The notes below the pieces were generated by a model. That model worked only from the letters and a program-made list of their open reading frames with translations. It had not been told where the DNA came from and did no database searches. The translations under genes and the position numbers were made by a program. A DNA stretch of 64,000 nucleotides. It comes from Vitrella brassicaformis. Taxonomy: Eukaryota; Sar; Vitrellaceae. Shown here piece after piece: positions 45,455-56,549 of this stretch. How positions within the stretch are numbered: the stretch's first letter is position 1; each line of letters opens with the position of its first letter. The stretch is taken from positions 62,001 through 126,000 of the forward strand of contig CDMY01000666.1 in NCBI GenBank assembly GCA_001179505.1, in the 5' to 3' direction.

Positions 45455-45537
45455 CTTGTGCGCCTGGCTGTCTTACTCTCGACGCGTGCATATGAATGAT
45501 GACATGGCCAGGGATATTGCACGGAACGGGCGCTGGT
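45455..45537 (+). pseudogene. Fragment of the GTP-E last exon
   Basis: CGCCTGGCTGTCTTACTCTC, GACGCGTGCATATGAATGAT and GGCCAGGGATATTGCACGGA closely match GTP-E 42450-42527, the part coding for the segment after the membrane helix and the ARDIARNGRY tail. The match ends at GGGCGCT, before the stop codon. No other GTP-E exon is nearby. Confidence 0.8.
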
Positions 45538-45964
45538 GTGTTCGAGTACTCAGAAAGTCTGTGTGCTTCTCATGGCCTGTCTGCTCCGGCGGTCGAGCAA
45601 TTGCAACATCTTGATTCATCAACGATAAATTCCAACCATCAACTCACGTCTGACGGGACTCCTGCTGCCCCCTGGAAGGTCTCACGACCGTTGAAAGGGC
45701 GAAAACGCCTCCTGATGATGATCGAATCAATGCGAGCTGCAAGGTCCTCACGGTAGGCGTTGAATGCCTCCTGGTGCCGGGCTGTGTCCATCTCGTGGAC
45801 ACTCGACGGCGAGGAGATCTCTGTCGATGAGTGAGCAGCCATGAGCGAGAACCGGAATGCAACCACTCCTGGCATAGGGCGGCAGCGGCATCATTCAGCA
45901 GCGGCCCGCACGTCACCAGGTCAGGACTCAGGAGGACGAAAGGAGCGGCCGTGGATCATTCTGC

Positions 45965-46004
<40 letters not shown>

Positions 46005-46021
46005 CTTCTCAGTGTGACGAG
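45538..46021. other. Region upstream of ARM-1
   Basis: Contains sequence (about 45872-45925: GGCATCATTCAGCAGCGG, then GTCACCAG|GTCAGG) resembling the leader exons of ARM-3 and ARM-4, and a (GT)n tract at 45967-46000 before the acceptor. A minus-strand open frame at 45639-45875 has no support. Confidence 0.4.
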
Positions 46022-47960
46022 ATGGACTCGGCGGCCGTACGCACTCCAGCTGGCCAGCCGTCGCTCCAAGCAGTGCTGGAACGTGTGCTGGACGAGGCGA
46101 GCACCCTCCTCGATGCCATCCGCACACAGGAGGCCTACGACCGCGCCGTCCAGCAGCGAGGGCTGGAGTCCGTCGAGGCCGACATTGCCGCCGTCATTGC
46201 CCCTGTCGTGGCCGACATCCGCAACCTGATGGCCTCGGCCAGTGATCCGCAGCTTCGCATCGGTGCCATATGTGATCTCATCGGGCTGCTGTCCATCGAG
46301 CACATAGAGGGCATCGGGCAGAAGGCTGTGGACATCGGTGTGGTGCCGCTCTTGGTGGAGCAGCTGAGTGGGTGCGAAGATTTGCAGGCCGCAGCAGGAC
46401 AGGCCCTCAGCATGCTGGCGATTCAGAATGGCGATGCGGTGGCCAATGCGGATGCGGTCCCGCCCCTCGTGCAGCTCGTGTCGTCACACACCGACCGTGT
46501 GTGTGTGTGGGCCATCATGGCGCTGTGCCACGTCATGTCCGGATTGGCGGCCCGTCGCGATGTCGTGGTGGCGGCGGGCATCGTGGAGCCGTTGCTGAAG
46601 GTGATGCGTGAGACCAGCAACGTCGACGTGCTGAAGGGGAGTGCCCTCCTGCTGCGCAATCTGTGGATTGTCCCCGAGAATGCACCCCTCCCTGCCGCAG
46701 TGGCCGAGTTGGCGCCCTTTGTGCCCGTCGTGGTCGGTCTCATCGCCGCGCCTGAGCAGGACGACCATGTGCTGCGAGGTGCACGAGGAGCCCTGGCGCA
46801 CTTCGGGAGCTCGTTTGTTGGGAGAGACGGTCAGTATGCAAGAGTGCACGAGAGGTCGTCACGAGCTGCATGGCCCGTTTTCTCCTTCCTGCTCAGGTAC
46901 CGATGCCGATCGAGATGCTCTGATGGAGCATGGCGCCGTGCCGTCGATCAGGACACTGCTGGAGACTGGAGAGCTTGGTGCACATGAAGTCGCGGCTTCG
47001 ATCTTGAGATTCATGACTGCAGGTGAGACAAACCATCACACACACTCACTGACTTGACGTCACAGGGCCGTTATTGTGTGTGGAGTGATTGATTGGATGC
47101 AGGCACCACTTCTCACGTGCAGGCGTTGATCGATGGCGGGCTCGTGCCGCTGCTGGTCGACGTGGCGGCCAACGCGGAGAGCGATCCGGGCCTGAAGGAG
47201 TTAGCAGCAGGAAACATCGGCAGTATAGCCCGTGAAGGTTCACAGCAACAGGTGCGTAAACTGACCATTGAACAGCCCCACGCCCAGGTGTCTGTGCAGA
47301 TTGAGTATGTGGTTGAGTGTGGTGGAATCCAGCCCCTCTGCGACCTGCTCGATGGAGACGATAGCAATCGGGAGGTCACGATCTCCACGCTGGACAAGAT
47401 ATTGGGGTAACAGAAGACACACAATTGTGTCCACCAGCCAAATAACAAAAAGCCTTCATCTGGTGCGTCAGTGCGGGTGAACAGAAGCAGGCCAACGAGG
47501 GCCTCCCCGACAACCCCTACTCCACGATATTCGAGCAGGTGAGTGGGCAAGAGAGAGAGCATAACGGGGAAGGACCAATGTGCACACACCTATCTTTCCC
47601 TGACCACCGTGCAGGCCGGCGGCGTGGACAAGGTAGCGGCGCTGCAGACACACAATGACGTTGGGATCGCAATTCAGGTGGGTCACCTGCATCGCACGCG
47701 TAGCGAATACACACTGTCAGTTTCTTGTCTGTCCTCTGCTCATTCAGGCACTCGTGTTTCTCATCAGCCATTTCCCCACTCGCGTCGACGCACAGCGGTT
47801 GGAGGCTATCATTCAGGAGGGCGTCATTCAGGTGGTGCAGGCCGACGAGGTGGAGACAAATGTGGGGGCAGATGATGACATCGGCAGCGATGGCGAGGCG
47901 GATGGGGATGTGGACGGCCAGCTGGAGGGCGATGGTGGGGACGAGGGTGCGGAGGGGTAG
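46022..47960 (+). CDS. ARM-1: importin-alpha-like armadillo protein
   Basis: Armadillo-repeat solenoid resembling importin alpha (karyopherin alpha), the adaptor that binds nuclear localisation signals. Repeats are visible: [44 protein letters not shown] with NLWIVPENAPLP, then after introns [34 protein letters not shown], and [20 protein letters not shown]. The end is diagnostic: LPDNPYSTIFEQ|AGGVDKVAALQTHN corresponds to the importin-alpha C-terminal cap. It then has a long acidic tail (VETNVGADDDIGSDGEADGD). The basic IBB domain that normally precedes the repeats is not seen; the protein begins MDSAAVRTPAGQPSLQAVLE. Residues for NLS binding (W-x3-N arrays) are largely replaced. So it is importin-like, with cargo use uncertain. 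First of four tandem copies. Confidence 0.8.
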
Positions 47961-48171
47961 ACAGACAGACACATTTATATATGTCTGGGTGCGTGTACGC
48001 ATCTATGACGGTTCTCACGTCCAATGGCGAGGTCCCTGGTTGCGGCAATGGATTGATGTATATACGTATGGATGAATAGCTGTGCGCAGATGCGACTATG
48101 GCCAGAGGAAGAGACATACACATATAGACACATTCACATACACACACATATGTATGTAACGTTCACATTTG

Positions 48172-48275
48172 TACAGATCAGACGGCCGTGAACTTGAATT
48201 TAAGAGGACGGTGCAGTCGGATTCAAGTATGTCATGTATTCATTGCTTCCGTCGATACTTGGCCTGCCGACGTTT
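48172..48275 (+). repeat. Dispersed repeat, copy 2
   Basis: Second copy of the element at 45334-45434. Here the inverted repeat is ACTTGAAT ... ATTCAAGT around TTAAGAGGACGGTGCAGTCGG, followed by ATGTCATGTATTCATTG. It lies between ARM-1 and ARM-2. Confidence 0.6.
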
Positions 48276-48563
48276 CTAATCTATTATTATTGCATAGACA
48301 AATATTGATGAATTAATAGTACAACGAAAGACCGTTCCCCACGAAAAACTGAAAAACTGCCAAAGTACCTGCGTGGCATATCGCCCGCCTCTTCCTGCCA
48401 GGAGCAGCAGCCCTTCCTTGCGGCAGCTGCAAGGGAGGGCATCTGGGAGCAGTCCGCGTGTGACAAGGTGAGAAGACTGCCGGAGAGCGTCAGAGCATTC
48501 TGCCCTATGTGTTGTCCTTCGCCAATGTGGGCGGGTGTTTGTTGTTCTTCGCAGTGTGACGAG

Positions 48564-50474
48564 ATGGCGTCGGCGGGCGGCACCCCAGCTGACCATTCCT
48601 CACCCCAAGCAGTGCTGTCCAAGGCGGGTCAGCTGTTCCATGCCATCGGCACGCAAGAGGCATATGACGAGACAGTGCGGCAGCAAGGGCTTGAGGCCGT
48701 CGAGGCCGACATTGCCGCCGTCGTAGCCGACGTCCGCAACCTGATGGCCTCGTCGATGTCCGGTGATCAACATCGGCTCCGCGCGATATATGAGCTGATG
48801 CGGCTGCTGACCATCGTGCGCTTTTCGGCATCGTGAAGCAGAAGGCTGTGGACATCGGTGTGGTGCCTGTGCTGGTCGAGCAGCTGAGCGGGTGCGAAGA
48901 CTTGCAGGCCGCAGCCGCACAGGTCCTCGGCGTGCTGGCATGGAATCATGCCACGGCGGTGGTCAATGCGGATGCGATCCCGCCCCTCGTGCAGCTCGTG
49001 TCATCACCTGACGACCATGCTCGTGCAGCGGCCATCGGGGCGCTGATCAACATCGCCTACAGATCGGCCACCCGTCGTGATGGCGTGCTGGCGGCCGGCA
49101 TCTTGCAGCCGCTGCTGAAGGCGATGTGCGAGAGCACCTGCACCAAGGTGCTGGCATCGGGTTGCCGGCTGCTGTGCAACGTGTGGGGTTTCTCCGAGAA
49201 TTCCCCCCCTCCTGTTGCACTGGGAGAGTGTGGCCGTTTCCTGCCCGTGCTTGTCGGCCTCATCGGAGGGCGTGCTCAGGCCCACCGTGTGCGGCACTTC
49301 GCACGAGGGGCGTTGGTGGGATTCGCGAGTCTGTGCACCCAGGACAATGGTGAGCATTAATCAATGGCTGAAAGATCGTCCAGAGGTGATGGTCCGCTTT
49401 GTCTTCCCTGCCCATGGGCTCAGGCACCGATGCTGACCGTGACGCGCTGCTGGAGTGTGGCGCCTTGGCGTCGATCAAGATGCTGCTCGAGACAGCCGAC
49501 TCAGAGTTGAATGGTGTCGCGTGTCTGACGCTTCACATCATGACGGAAGGTGAAACCAAGAATGTCACCTGAAGGGTGCTGTGCTGTTTGGCGTGGGTGA
49601 CTTGGATGCAGGCAGCACCGCTCACAAGCAGGCGGTCATCGATGGCGAGCTGGTGCCTCTGCTGATCGAGCTGGCGGGCAGTGAGGAGAGCGATGCCGAC
49701 ATGAAGGTGATGGCAGCAGCGCCCATCGGAAGACTAGCCCATGAAGCTTCACAGCAACAGGTACAGAGACTGGCCGCTGAACACTGCACCTCGTGGTTTA
49801 AAGGGTGTATCCATTTGTCCAATTTTGCAGATTGAGTATGTGGCTGAGCGTGGCGGCATGCAAACACTATCGGACCTGCTCGACTCCGTTTACGACCATC
49901 GAGAGGCCGCGATCGAAGTGCTCAACAAGATATGAACGAACATCAGCCAAATGAACGAACACACAAAGGGTTCGCCTGCTGTTTCTGGCATTTGTGTAGT
50001 GCGGGTGAACAGAAGCAGGCCAACGAGGCCTGCCCGACAACCCTTACTGCACACTTGTGGAGCAGGTGATATAGAGAGAAGACACGGGACACCGCACCCG
50101 ACACTCATGGCTGCTGTGCGCACCCTGCAGGCCGGCGGTGTGGACAAGATAGCCGAGATACAGACACACAATGACCTGAGAGTCGCAGCACATGTAAGTG
50201 ACCATTCAGCATCGACGAGGGACACTGTCAGTGTGTTGTCTGCTGTTCATTCATTCAGGTTGCGCGGTTTCTGTTGCTCCATTTCCGGGCCCGCCTAGAC
50301 GAGGAGCGTCTGCACTCCCTCTATCAGCAGTCCCTGTTGCACGCCGCCGAGGTGGAGACAAACGTGGGGGCGGATGATGATACCGATAGCGATAGCGATG
50401 GGGAGTGCGATGGGGAGGCGGATGGCCACCTGCAGGGCGAGAGTGGGGAGGAGCGCTCTTCTGCAGAGACATGA
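48564..50474 (+). pseudogene. ARM-2: importin-alpha-like gene with frame break
   Basis: Same exon plan as ARM-1 (MASAGGTPADHSSPQAVLSK start, [79 protein letters not shown], acidic tail). At 48812-48838 the segment corresponding to [14 protein letters not shown] is replaced by TIVRFSAS followed by TGA. Compared with the paralogues there are two extra bases between the Leu-Leu codons and the CAGAAG, so the frame is lost before the second repeat. Near 49935-50010 the exon end also differs: the paralogue junction before the NPY block is changed and TGA follows ILNKI. Probably a pseudogene, or a sequence error at one site. Everything downstream remains well preserved, suggesting recent damage. Confidence 0.7.
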
Positions 50475-51199
50475 TGTCGTTCCGTGTCTAATTAATTAGA
50501 CACCTTTATCCGTGCGCATGATTTTTGCATCTATGGCGGTTGATGACGGCTTCAGGTCTCACAGGCGAGGTGGCCTGCCTGCTGCAAGAACTTAAGGGCG
50601 TGGTGTGTACTGATTGAGCGATGGATGTTAGGCCTGTCTGTGCTCGTGCGGGAGAATTTTGCCAGTACTTGCAGTGGAAAACGATTGGGGCCCCTTCCTT
50701 GTATGTCTGTCTATCGACACATACACCCCAGACGTCCACCACACTGAGTCTCCCTCACGGCCCGCCCTTCTACAAACACAGCCACAGATCCACCACGCGA
50801 CCACGCCCGCCCACACTATGAGCAAACAAGACGAAAGCAGAACACACACTGGACATACACATTGAGCAAACAAGGGCAAAATACGTCCGTGACAGAACAA
50901 CACATTCCCACAGACCCCAAACTATTTGGAGCAAAGTCGAGTCACGAGCAGTATAGATACACATGAAGAACAGCTATCACCCCGCCCTCCCTGTTGAGTC
51001 TGGCCACTCGGTTGGCGTTGGCCAAAATGCAGCCGTTGAAATCTGTACACCGTGCATGCGGCCGTTGAAGGCACAGCGTACAAAAGAGCAGATCGACGCC
51101 TCGCCTTCCAGCTGCTCCCTGCCTACCCTTTTCCAAAACAGGCCAGCAGCTCTCCTCTCTCACTCCACACATATACCTCATCTCCAGTACAAAGACGCC
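50475..51199. other. Intergenic region
   Basis: Between ARM-2 and the small secreted protein. Short direct repeats are shared with 52190-52400 (CGCCCGCCCACACTATG with AACAAGACGAAA). No gene recognised. Confidence 0.4.
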
Positions 51200-51783
51200 A
51201 TGGCTGCCACCCTCTTCCTTCTCGTCGCCTCCGCCCTCCTCCTCGCGCCGCCCTCTGCAGCCCTCCCGGATGTCACGGCCGCCCCGGATGTCGCCGATTC
51301 TTCGTCACCGGACCTTTTCGGGGCCCTGGGCGAGCAAGTTGAGACATTCCTGAACCGGATGGAGGAGAAGATCGGTACGGCAGAGACACACACCCAGAAC
51401 AATAGATGCAGCGGCACCCTTTCTCTCTGTGTGTGTGTGCTTGTGTGCCGTCTTGTGTTGTGTCTGTGTGTGCAGGAAGTATTTCTCCTCTGGTTATTGA
51501 TGACGGCAAGAAGCCCCGCGAGAAGATCATGGCGGCTCTGGAGCACATCGAAGCCGTCAGGGCCAAAGCCAATGCCACCTCAGCACCGAACGAGGCAGAC
51601 AGGCCCCGCAAGCCAATGGCAGAAGGTGAGCTGACGGACATCGTCAACCTGGTCGAGGAGCTGATTGCCGAGATCGAACGCTTTCTGAAGGACGCTGAGG
51701 GCGACATCAGCAGCGTCTTGTTCAGTCTGCTCGGGTCTTTGGAGCACTTCCTGAACAACCTGCTGGCCCTACTCCCGCTCTGA
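51200..51783 (+). CDS. Small secreted helical protein
   Basis: Two exons joined at EEKIG|SISPLV give about 160 residues. The start is fixed by a clear signal peptide, MAATLFLLVASALLLAPPSA, with cleavage expected near ALP. The mature part is acidic and predicted helical (LGEQVETFLNRMEEKIG, IMAALEHIEAVRAKANA, LVEELIAEIERFLKDAEGDI), ending in an amphipathic/hydrophobic LGSLEHFLNNLLALLPL. No cysteine in the mature protein and no family recognised. A heptad-like Leu/Ile spacing suggests a coiled coil or lipid-surface contact; both are inference. Confidence 0.7.
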
Positions 51784-52528
51784 AGCCGCTGAAGCCGTCC
51801 TGTGTGTGTGAGCGGGGGGATGGGGGTAGGGAAAAGGGGGGGCGGGTCAAAGGTTCGTATCTGTGTGTGGATGTCATAATATCGTTTTAGCAGCGGTGCG
51901 ATGGCGTCCAAATGGAGCGTCCCATCGGTGTATTCTGTGCTGCCGTCTGTCTGTCTGTCTGTGCATTGATGCTGACTATGAGTGTTAATCAGGTCAGATG
52001 CGTGTTTGTGAAAGTGTGGGAGGTTCTGTGTGGCTCCCTCTCTATGGCCGCTGGCATTTGCTTATACTATCGATATCATACCGTCTTTTTCTCTCCCGTT
52101 CAGACCCTCGGACAGAGCTACCCTGCTGCAGTAGAATAGATGGGGGGGTAGGAGGCTTATCCGTGATCGGGTGATTCAATCGACCTTTTGGACAGACACA
52201 CACACTTGAAGCTTACGTGTCTTCATAGACATCCATTCACACGAAGTGGCACGTCCACAAATGCACTCACGCAAGATGCACATGGAGAAACAAACACCGC
52301 ACACCCCACACACGCAAGACGTCCATCGCACGCTTCTCGCGGCCCGCCCGCCCGCCCACACTATGGGAGGGAGCAACAAGACGAAAACAGACCACATACC
52401 GAACACATACAGCAAAAAAGGTATGATAAATTACAGAACAAGACGTCCCCAGACTTTTACCTATTCACATCAGACACATCCGTAGAACAGAGATCCCACC
52501 CCTGACTCCCTGTCTGTCGGTCACTCGG
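51784..52528. other. Intergenic region
   Basis: Downstream of the secreted-protein gene. Repeats the CGCCCGCCCACACTATG motif of 50805-50820. No coding region supported. Confidence 0.4.
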
Positions 52529-53582
52529 CTAGTGGTAGCTGTTGGCCCCCCTTAAGTTGCTGCTACTGCTGCCGTGGCCATAGTGCTCGACGCAGCAAAT
52601 GGGCTGTGAGCCGACATACGTCAGCTTGCCCTTGAGGCAGTTGTAGGTCACGGCAGCATAGTGGTAGCTGACGCACTTGGTGTCCTCCTTTGTCAGCTCA
52701 TATAGTAGCCGGACGGGCACTTGTAGAGCTGGTCATAGTGGGTCTCGGCGTAGCACTTGGTGCCGTCCTTGGTCAGCTGATAGCTGTGGGGACACTCATA
52801 GTGGATGTCGTGGTGCTTCTTGAAGACACACTTGTGGCCAGAGATGGCCGTGTGTGCGGTAGGGTGTCTTGTGCCCATATGTGGTCCACTTGCAGCCCTT
52901 GTGGGTCAACACAGAATGCTGAATGGACACGTAGACAGACACAGACGCACATATATGAGTGCATCACTCTTGGGCGCGTGATGTGTTCACTCGACGTCGG
53001 CGTAGATGTGTTTGATGAATTTCTTCTTGTCCTCGGTCAGCTCATAGCCGTAAGGGCACCTGTAGACTTTGGCAGTGTACTTGTCGGCGTAGCACTTGTT
53101 CTTATCGGCAGTGAACGAGTAGCCGTCTGAGCACTTGTAGCCGACATCATGGTACCGGTGGTCGATGCACTTGTGGGCGGCATCGTCCAGCTGTGCCGTA
53201 CTTGCAGTGGGGCGTCTTGGGCGCAGTCGTACTTGACACACGAGCAGTCATGGGCCTCCTTGGTGCCCTGCACCACACACAACACACGGACATACATCAG
53301 CAGCACGATCATTCTGTGTGTGTGCGTCGACTCGCTCACCTTTGGGCAGTAGTAGATCAGTTCACCGTACTCGTGTTTGATGCACTTGTGGCTGTCGTCA
53401 TCGAATGTGTAGCCGTGGGGGCACTCATAGTGCACTGGCTCCTTCTTGTGACACACACCATGGTCAGGCTGATAGCCAATGCCATGGCCGTAGAGATGAG
53501 AGCTGGTCCGCTGGGAGGCCGCCAAGGGCATCAGCAGGGCCGCCACACACAGCACCAGACGACAGGCGGCAAGTCGGGCCAT
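52529..53582 (-). CDS. Cys-rich secreted protein, oocyst-wall-protein-like, frames disrupted
   Basis: Signal peptide MARLAACRLVLCVAALLMPL followed by repeats of the form C-P-x-G-Y-x(n)-D-x-x-K-C: VHYECPHGYTFDDDSHKC, IYYCPKGTKEAHDCSC, YKCSDGYSFTADKNKC, YRCPYGYELTEDKKK, IHYECPHSYQLTKDGTKC, LYKCPSGYY and TYNCLKGKL. This Cys/aromatic pattern resembles coccidian and Cryptosporidium oocyst wall proteins, which form disulphide-linked cyst walls. The repeats do not lie in one frame. At about 52700-52712 five extra bases (TATAT) stand between CPSGY and the expected ELTKEDTKC, with a TGA. A second shift lies at about 53190-53225 before HKCIDHRYHD. One Cys of the repeat series is Phe (KKKFIKH). Either a decaying gene or sequence errors. 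The tail is GHGSSSSNLRGANSYH. Confidence 0.62.
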
Positions 53583-53888
53583 TGGAATGGATTGGTCGGT
53601 TGCAGCCATCACACGAGGTCTGCTGGAGCTGCTACTGTCCTCAAAAGGGCTGCAGAAGCCCAAAACAGAGACAAAGATCTCTCTGGATCGATCCGAGGAA
53701 GAGAGGGAGGCTCTGCGGAATTTCCAGCGCCATTGGAGGGCACACCATGGTAAGGGAAGCCATCTTATGGCACAGATCTGCCTTATTTCCTCTCGTCATC
53801 CATCGCTTCTCTCAGACACTCGTCGTGAGATGGGCAAGTGGCGTAGCATTCAGCACCATAACGGAGGGCCGCTGAGCACCTCACCAGG
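53583..53888 (+). other. ARM-3 leader exons
   Basis: Two exons (ending CGCCATTGGAGGGCACACCA-TG|GTAAGG and beginning ACTCGTCGTGAGATGGGCAA) are also present before ARM-4 (59338-59633) with high similarity. They can be read as GLLELLLSSKGLQKPKTETK and WRSIQHHNGGPLST, but the frame does not continue into the armadillo ATG. They may be 5' UTR, an upstream open frame or a lost N-terminus. They start next to the divergent wall-protein start. Confidence 0.5.
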
Positions 53889-53956
53889 TGACAAGGACGG
53901 CAGCGAGCAGCCATGAAGCGAGCCATGAGTGTGTGAGTCGTTCTTCGCAGGTGGCA

Positions 53957-55020
53957 ATGGAGTCGGCGGCCAATAGCGCCACAGAGGATGGCCATCCCTC
54001 GCCCCAAGCAGTGCTGGACAAGGCGAGCAGCCTGTACAAGGCCATCCGCACCAAAAAGAACTACGACCAGACGGTGGAGCAGCGAGGATCGGAGGCCGTC
54101 GAGGCCGAGATCACCGGTGTCATGGCCGACATCCGCCATCTCATAGCCTCGGCCAGTGATCCGCTGCTTCGCATGGGTGCCATTTATGAGCTCGTCGGGC
54201 TGCTGTCCATCGAACACATAGAGGGCATAGGGCAGAAGGCTGTGGACGTCGGTCTGCTGCCTGTGTTGATCGGACAGCTGGGCGGGCCCGAGGTGCAGAC
54301 CGGAGCCGCACGGGTCATCTGCTTGCTGGCGGTGGATCACGCTGAGGCGGTGGTCAATGCGGGTGCCGTCCCGCCCCTGGTGCAGCTCGTGTCGTCACAC
54401 ACCGGCGATGTGCGCCTGGGGGCCATTGACGTGCTGCGCAACATCACGGCCGGATCGGCCACCCGTCGCGACGCTGTGCTGGCTGCGGGCATCCTGGAGC
54501 CGCTGCTGAGAGTGATGCAGGAGAGTAGCGACAACAGCGACGTGCCGGCGTGGAGTGCCCGCCTGCTGTGCAATTTGTGGAGTGTCCCTGAAAGCGACTT
54601 GGAGAACCAGCCCGTCCCTGTCACATTCCCAGTGGTTCCACTGGCCGAGTGTGTGCCCTTCGTGCCGGTCCTGGCCGGTCTTATCGCCGCGCCGCAGCAG
54701 GACAACCACGTGATGCGATCCGCCCGACGAGCCTTGGCGCATTTCGCCGTGCTGTCGTACAAGAAAGGTCAGTCACTATGTGTGTAAGGGGTAGATGATG
54801 TTTGCCTGCCCCACAGAGTGCACGAAACATCATCACTGGCTGCACGGCTCACTGTGTCCTGCCTGCCCATGTGCTCAGGTACCGATGCTGACCGTGACGC
54901 GTTGGTCGAGTGTGGCGCCGTGGCGTCGATCAAGACGCTGCTGGAGATGGCCGAGCCAAAGATCAAAGCCGTCGCATGCCTGGTGGTGTACTTCGTGGCT
55001 GAAGGTGAAGCACACACACA

Positions 55021-55056
<36 letters not shown>

Positions 55057-56014
55057 CCTGTGCACACTCACCAGACGCACGTACACACACAAGACGTGCT
55101 GTTTGGTGTGGATTGATTTGGTGCAGGCACCACTGCTCACAAGCAGGCCGTCATCGATGGCGGGCTGGTGCCGCTGCTGATCGGCTCGGCGTCCGGCGGG
55201 GACACCGGTGCCATCCTGAAGATGGTGGCAGCAAGGGTCATCGGAAGACTTTTACTCGGATCGCAGCAACAGGTGCGCATGTCGAGCAGCCGCCTTAAAG
55301 CAGTGTCTTCATTTGTTCATTCCTCGCTTAATTATGCAGATTGAGTATGTGGTTGAGTGTGGCGGCATCCAGCCCATATGTGTCCTCCTCGATGACGTCG
55401 GGGAAGTGATAGGGGACACCATCTCCGTGCTGGACAACATACTAAGGTAGGTCCAATGCCCACCTGCTTGTGTGTTGCTCATGTCTGCTGCCTGCGTGTG
55501 TTGTGTGTGTGCGTGCAGCGCGGGTCGACAGAAGCAGGGCGATGAGGGTCTCCCCGACAACCCCTACTGCACGCTATTAGAGCAGGTAGGTGATCGAGAG
55601 AGAGAGAGCATCATGCACACGGCTATCCTTCTCTGACCTTCCTGCAGGCCGGCGGTGTGGACAAGCTAGCCGACCTCCAGACGCACACTGACATCCTCAT
55701 CGCAGCCCGGGTGGGCTGCCTGCAAGTCCCTCATGTCGACAAGCGGCGCATACACACACTGCCAGTCTGTTGTCTGTTTCCTATCCATTCAGGCGATCGC
55801 CATTCTCGCCAACCATTTCCGGCCTCGTGTGGACGAGCAGCGGCTGAATGGATTGATTCAAGCGGGTGTGATTCAGGCAGAGAGCGATGATGACGATGAC
55901 GATGACGATGACGGGGATGGCGAGAGCGATGGTGCCGGCGATTTGGACACCGACAGCGGTAGCGATGGCCACGACAGCGATAGTGATGGGGAGGGCGAGG
56001 GCGAAGAGGCGTAG
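53957..56014 (+). CDS. ARM-3: importin-alpha-like armadillo protein
   Basis: Intact-looking copy. Start [20 protein letters not shown]. Repeats: [91 protein letters not shown], then [53 protein letters not shown]. The terminal cap is [26 protein letters not shown], then [20 protein letters not shown] and an Asp/Ser tail with nine aspartates in a row and [20 protein letters not shown]. It differs from ARM-1 by an extra eight-residue insertion (DLENQPVP region) in one loop. A long (CA)n tract (55011-55050) lies inside one intron. Nuclear-transport adaptor role is inferred from the cap; no IBB domain was found. Confidence 0.8.
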
Positions 56015-56549
56015 ATGGATGGATGGATGGCTGGATGGATGGATGGATGGACAGATGGATGGGCAGAAGACAGACAGATCAATCCACGATGCATGGTCGA
56101 TCTGCGTATGCCCTGTGTGTGGGTGAGTGGGTGGGTGGGTACGTAAGTAGCCAAGGGGGGACGGGGGGGCTCGCTCTTGGGTGTACAGACTGACAGACAG
56201 AGGAGCGACTAGCGTCAGATCTATATATCCATCTCATTTCGTGCCGTCCGCCACTCACAAACTTGGGTGTCACTTATGCGAATCTTTGCGTCTCCTTCAG
56301 CTGATTGATGAGTTCGTTTCTGTCCGTCACGGCACACACACATCATGATGCAGGTACACCGACTCACTCCATCCACGCAAAACGAGAGAGAGAGAGCTGC
56401 ACAAGTACATAATGAATGACGAGTCACCCAGGTCAAACCACAGAAAGGACGACACGCACAATCGATATATATCGACAAGTATAGAGGGAGGGAGGCAGGG
56501 AGGCAGTGAGGGGAAAGGATCGTCGCTCACTATCCCCATCCTACGGGTC
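56015..56549. other. Convergent intergenic region
   Basis: A GGATGGAT array (about 56014-56060) follows the ARM-3 stop. No gene recognised in the rest. Confidence 0.45.

Noticed and set aside
45639-45916. Minus-strand frame with TEISSPSSVHEMDTARHQEA
   Set aside because: No start context, no splice partners and no paralogue in the window; kept as intergenic.
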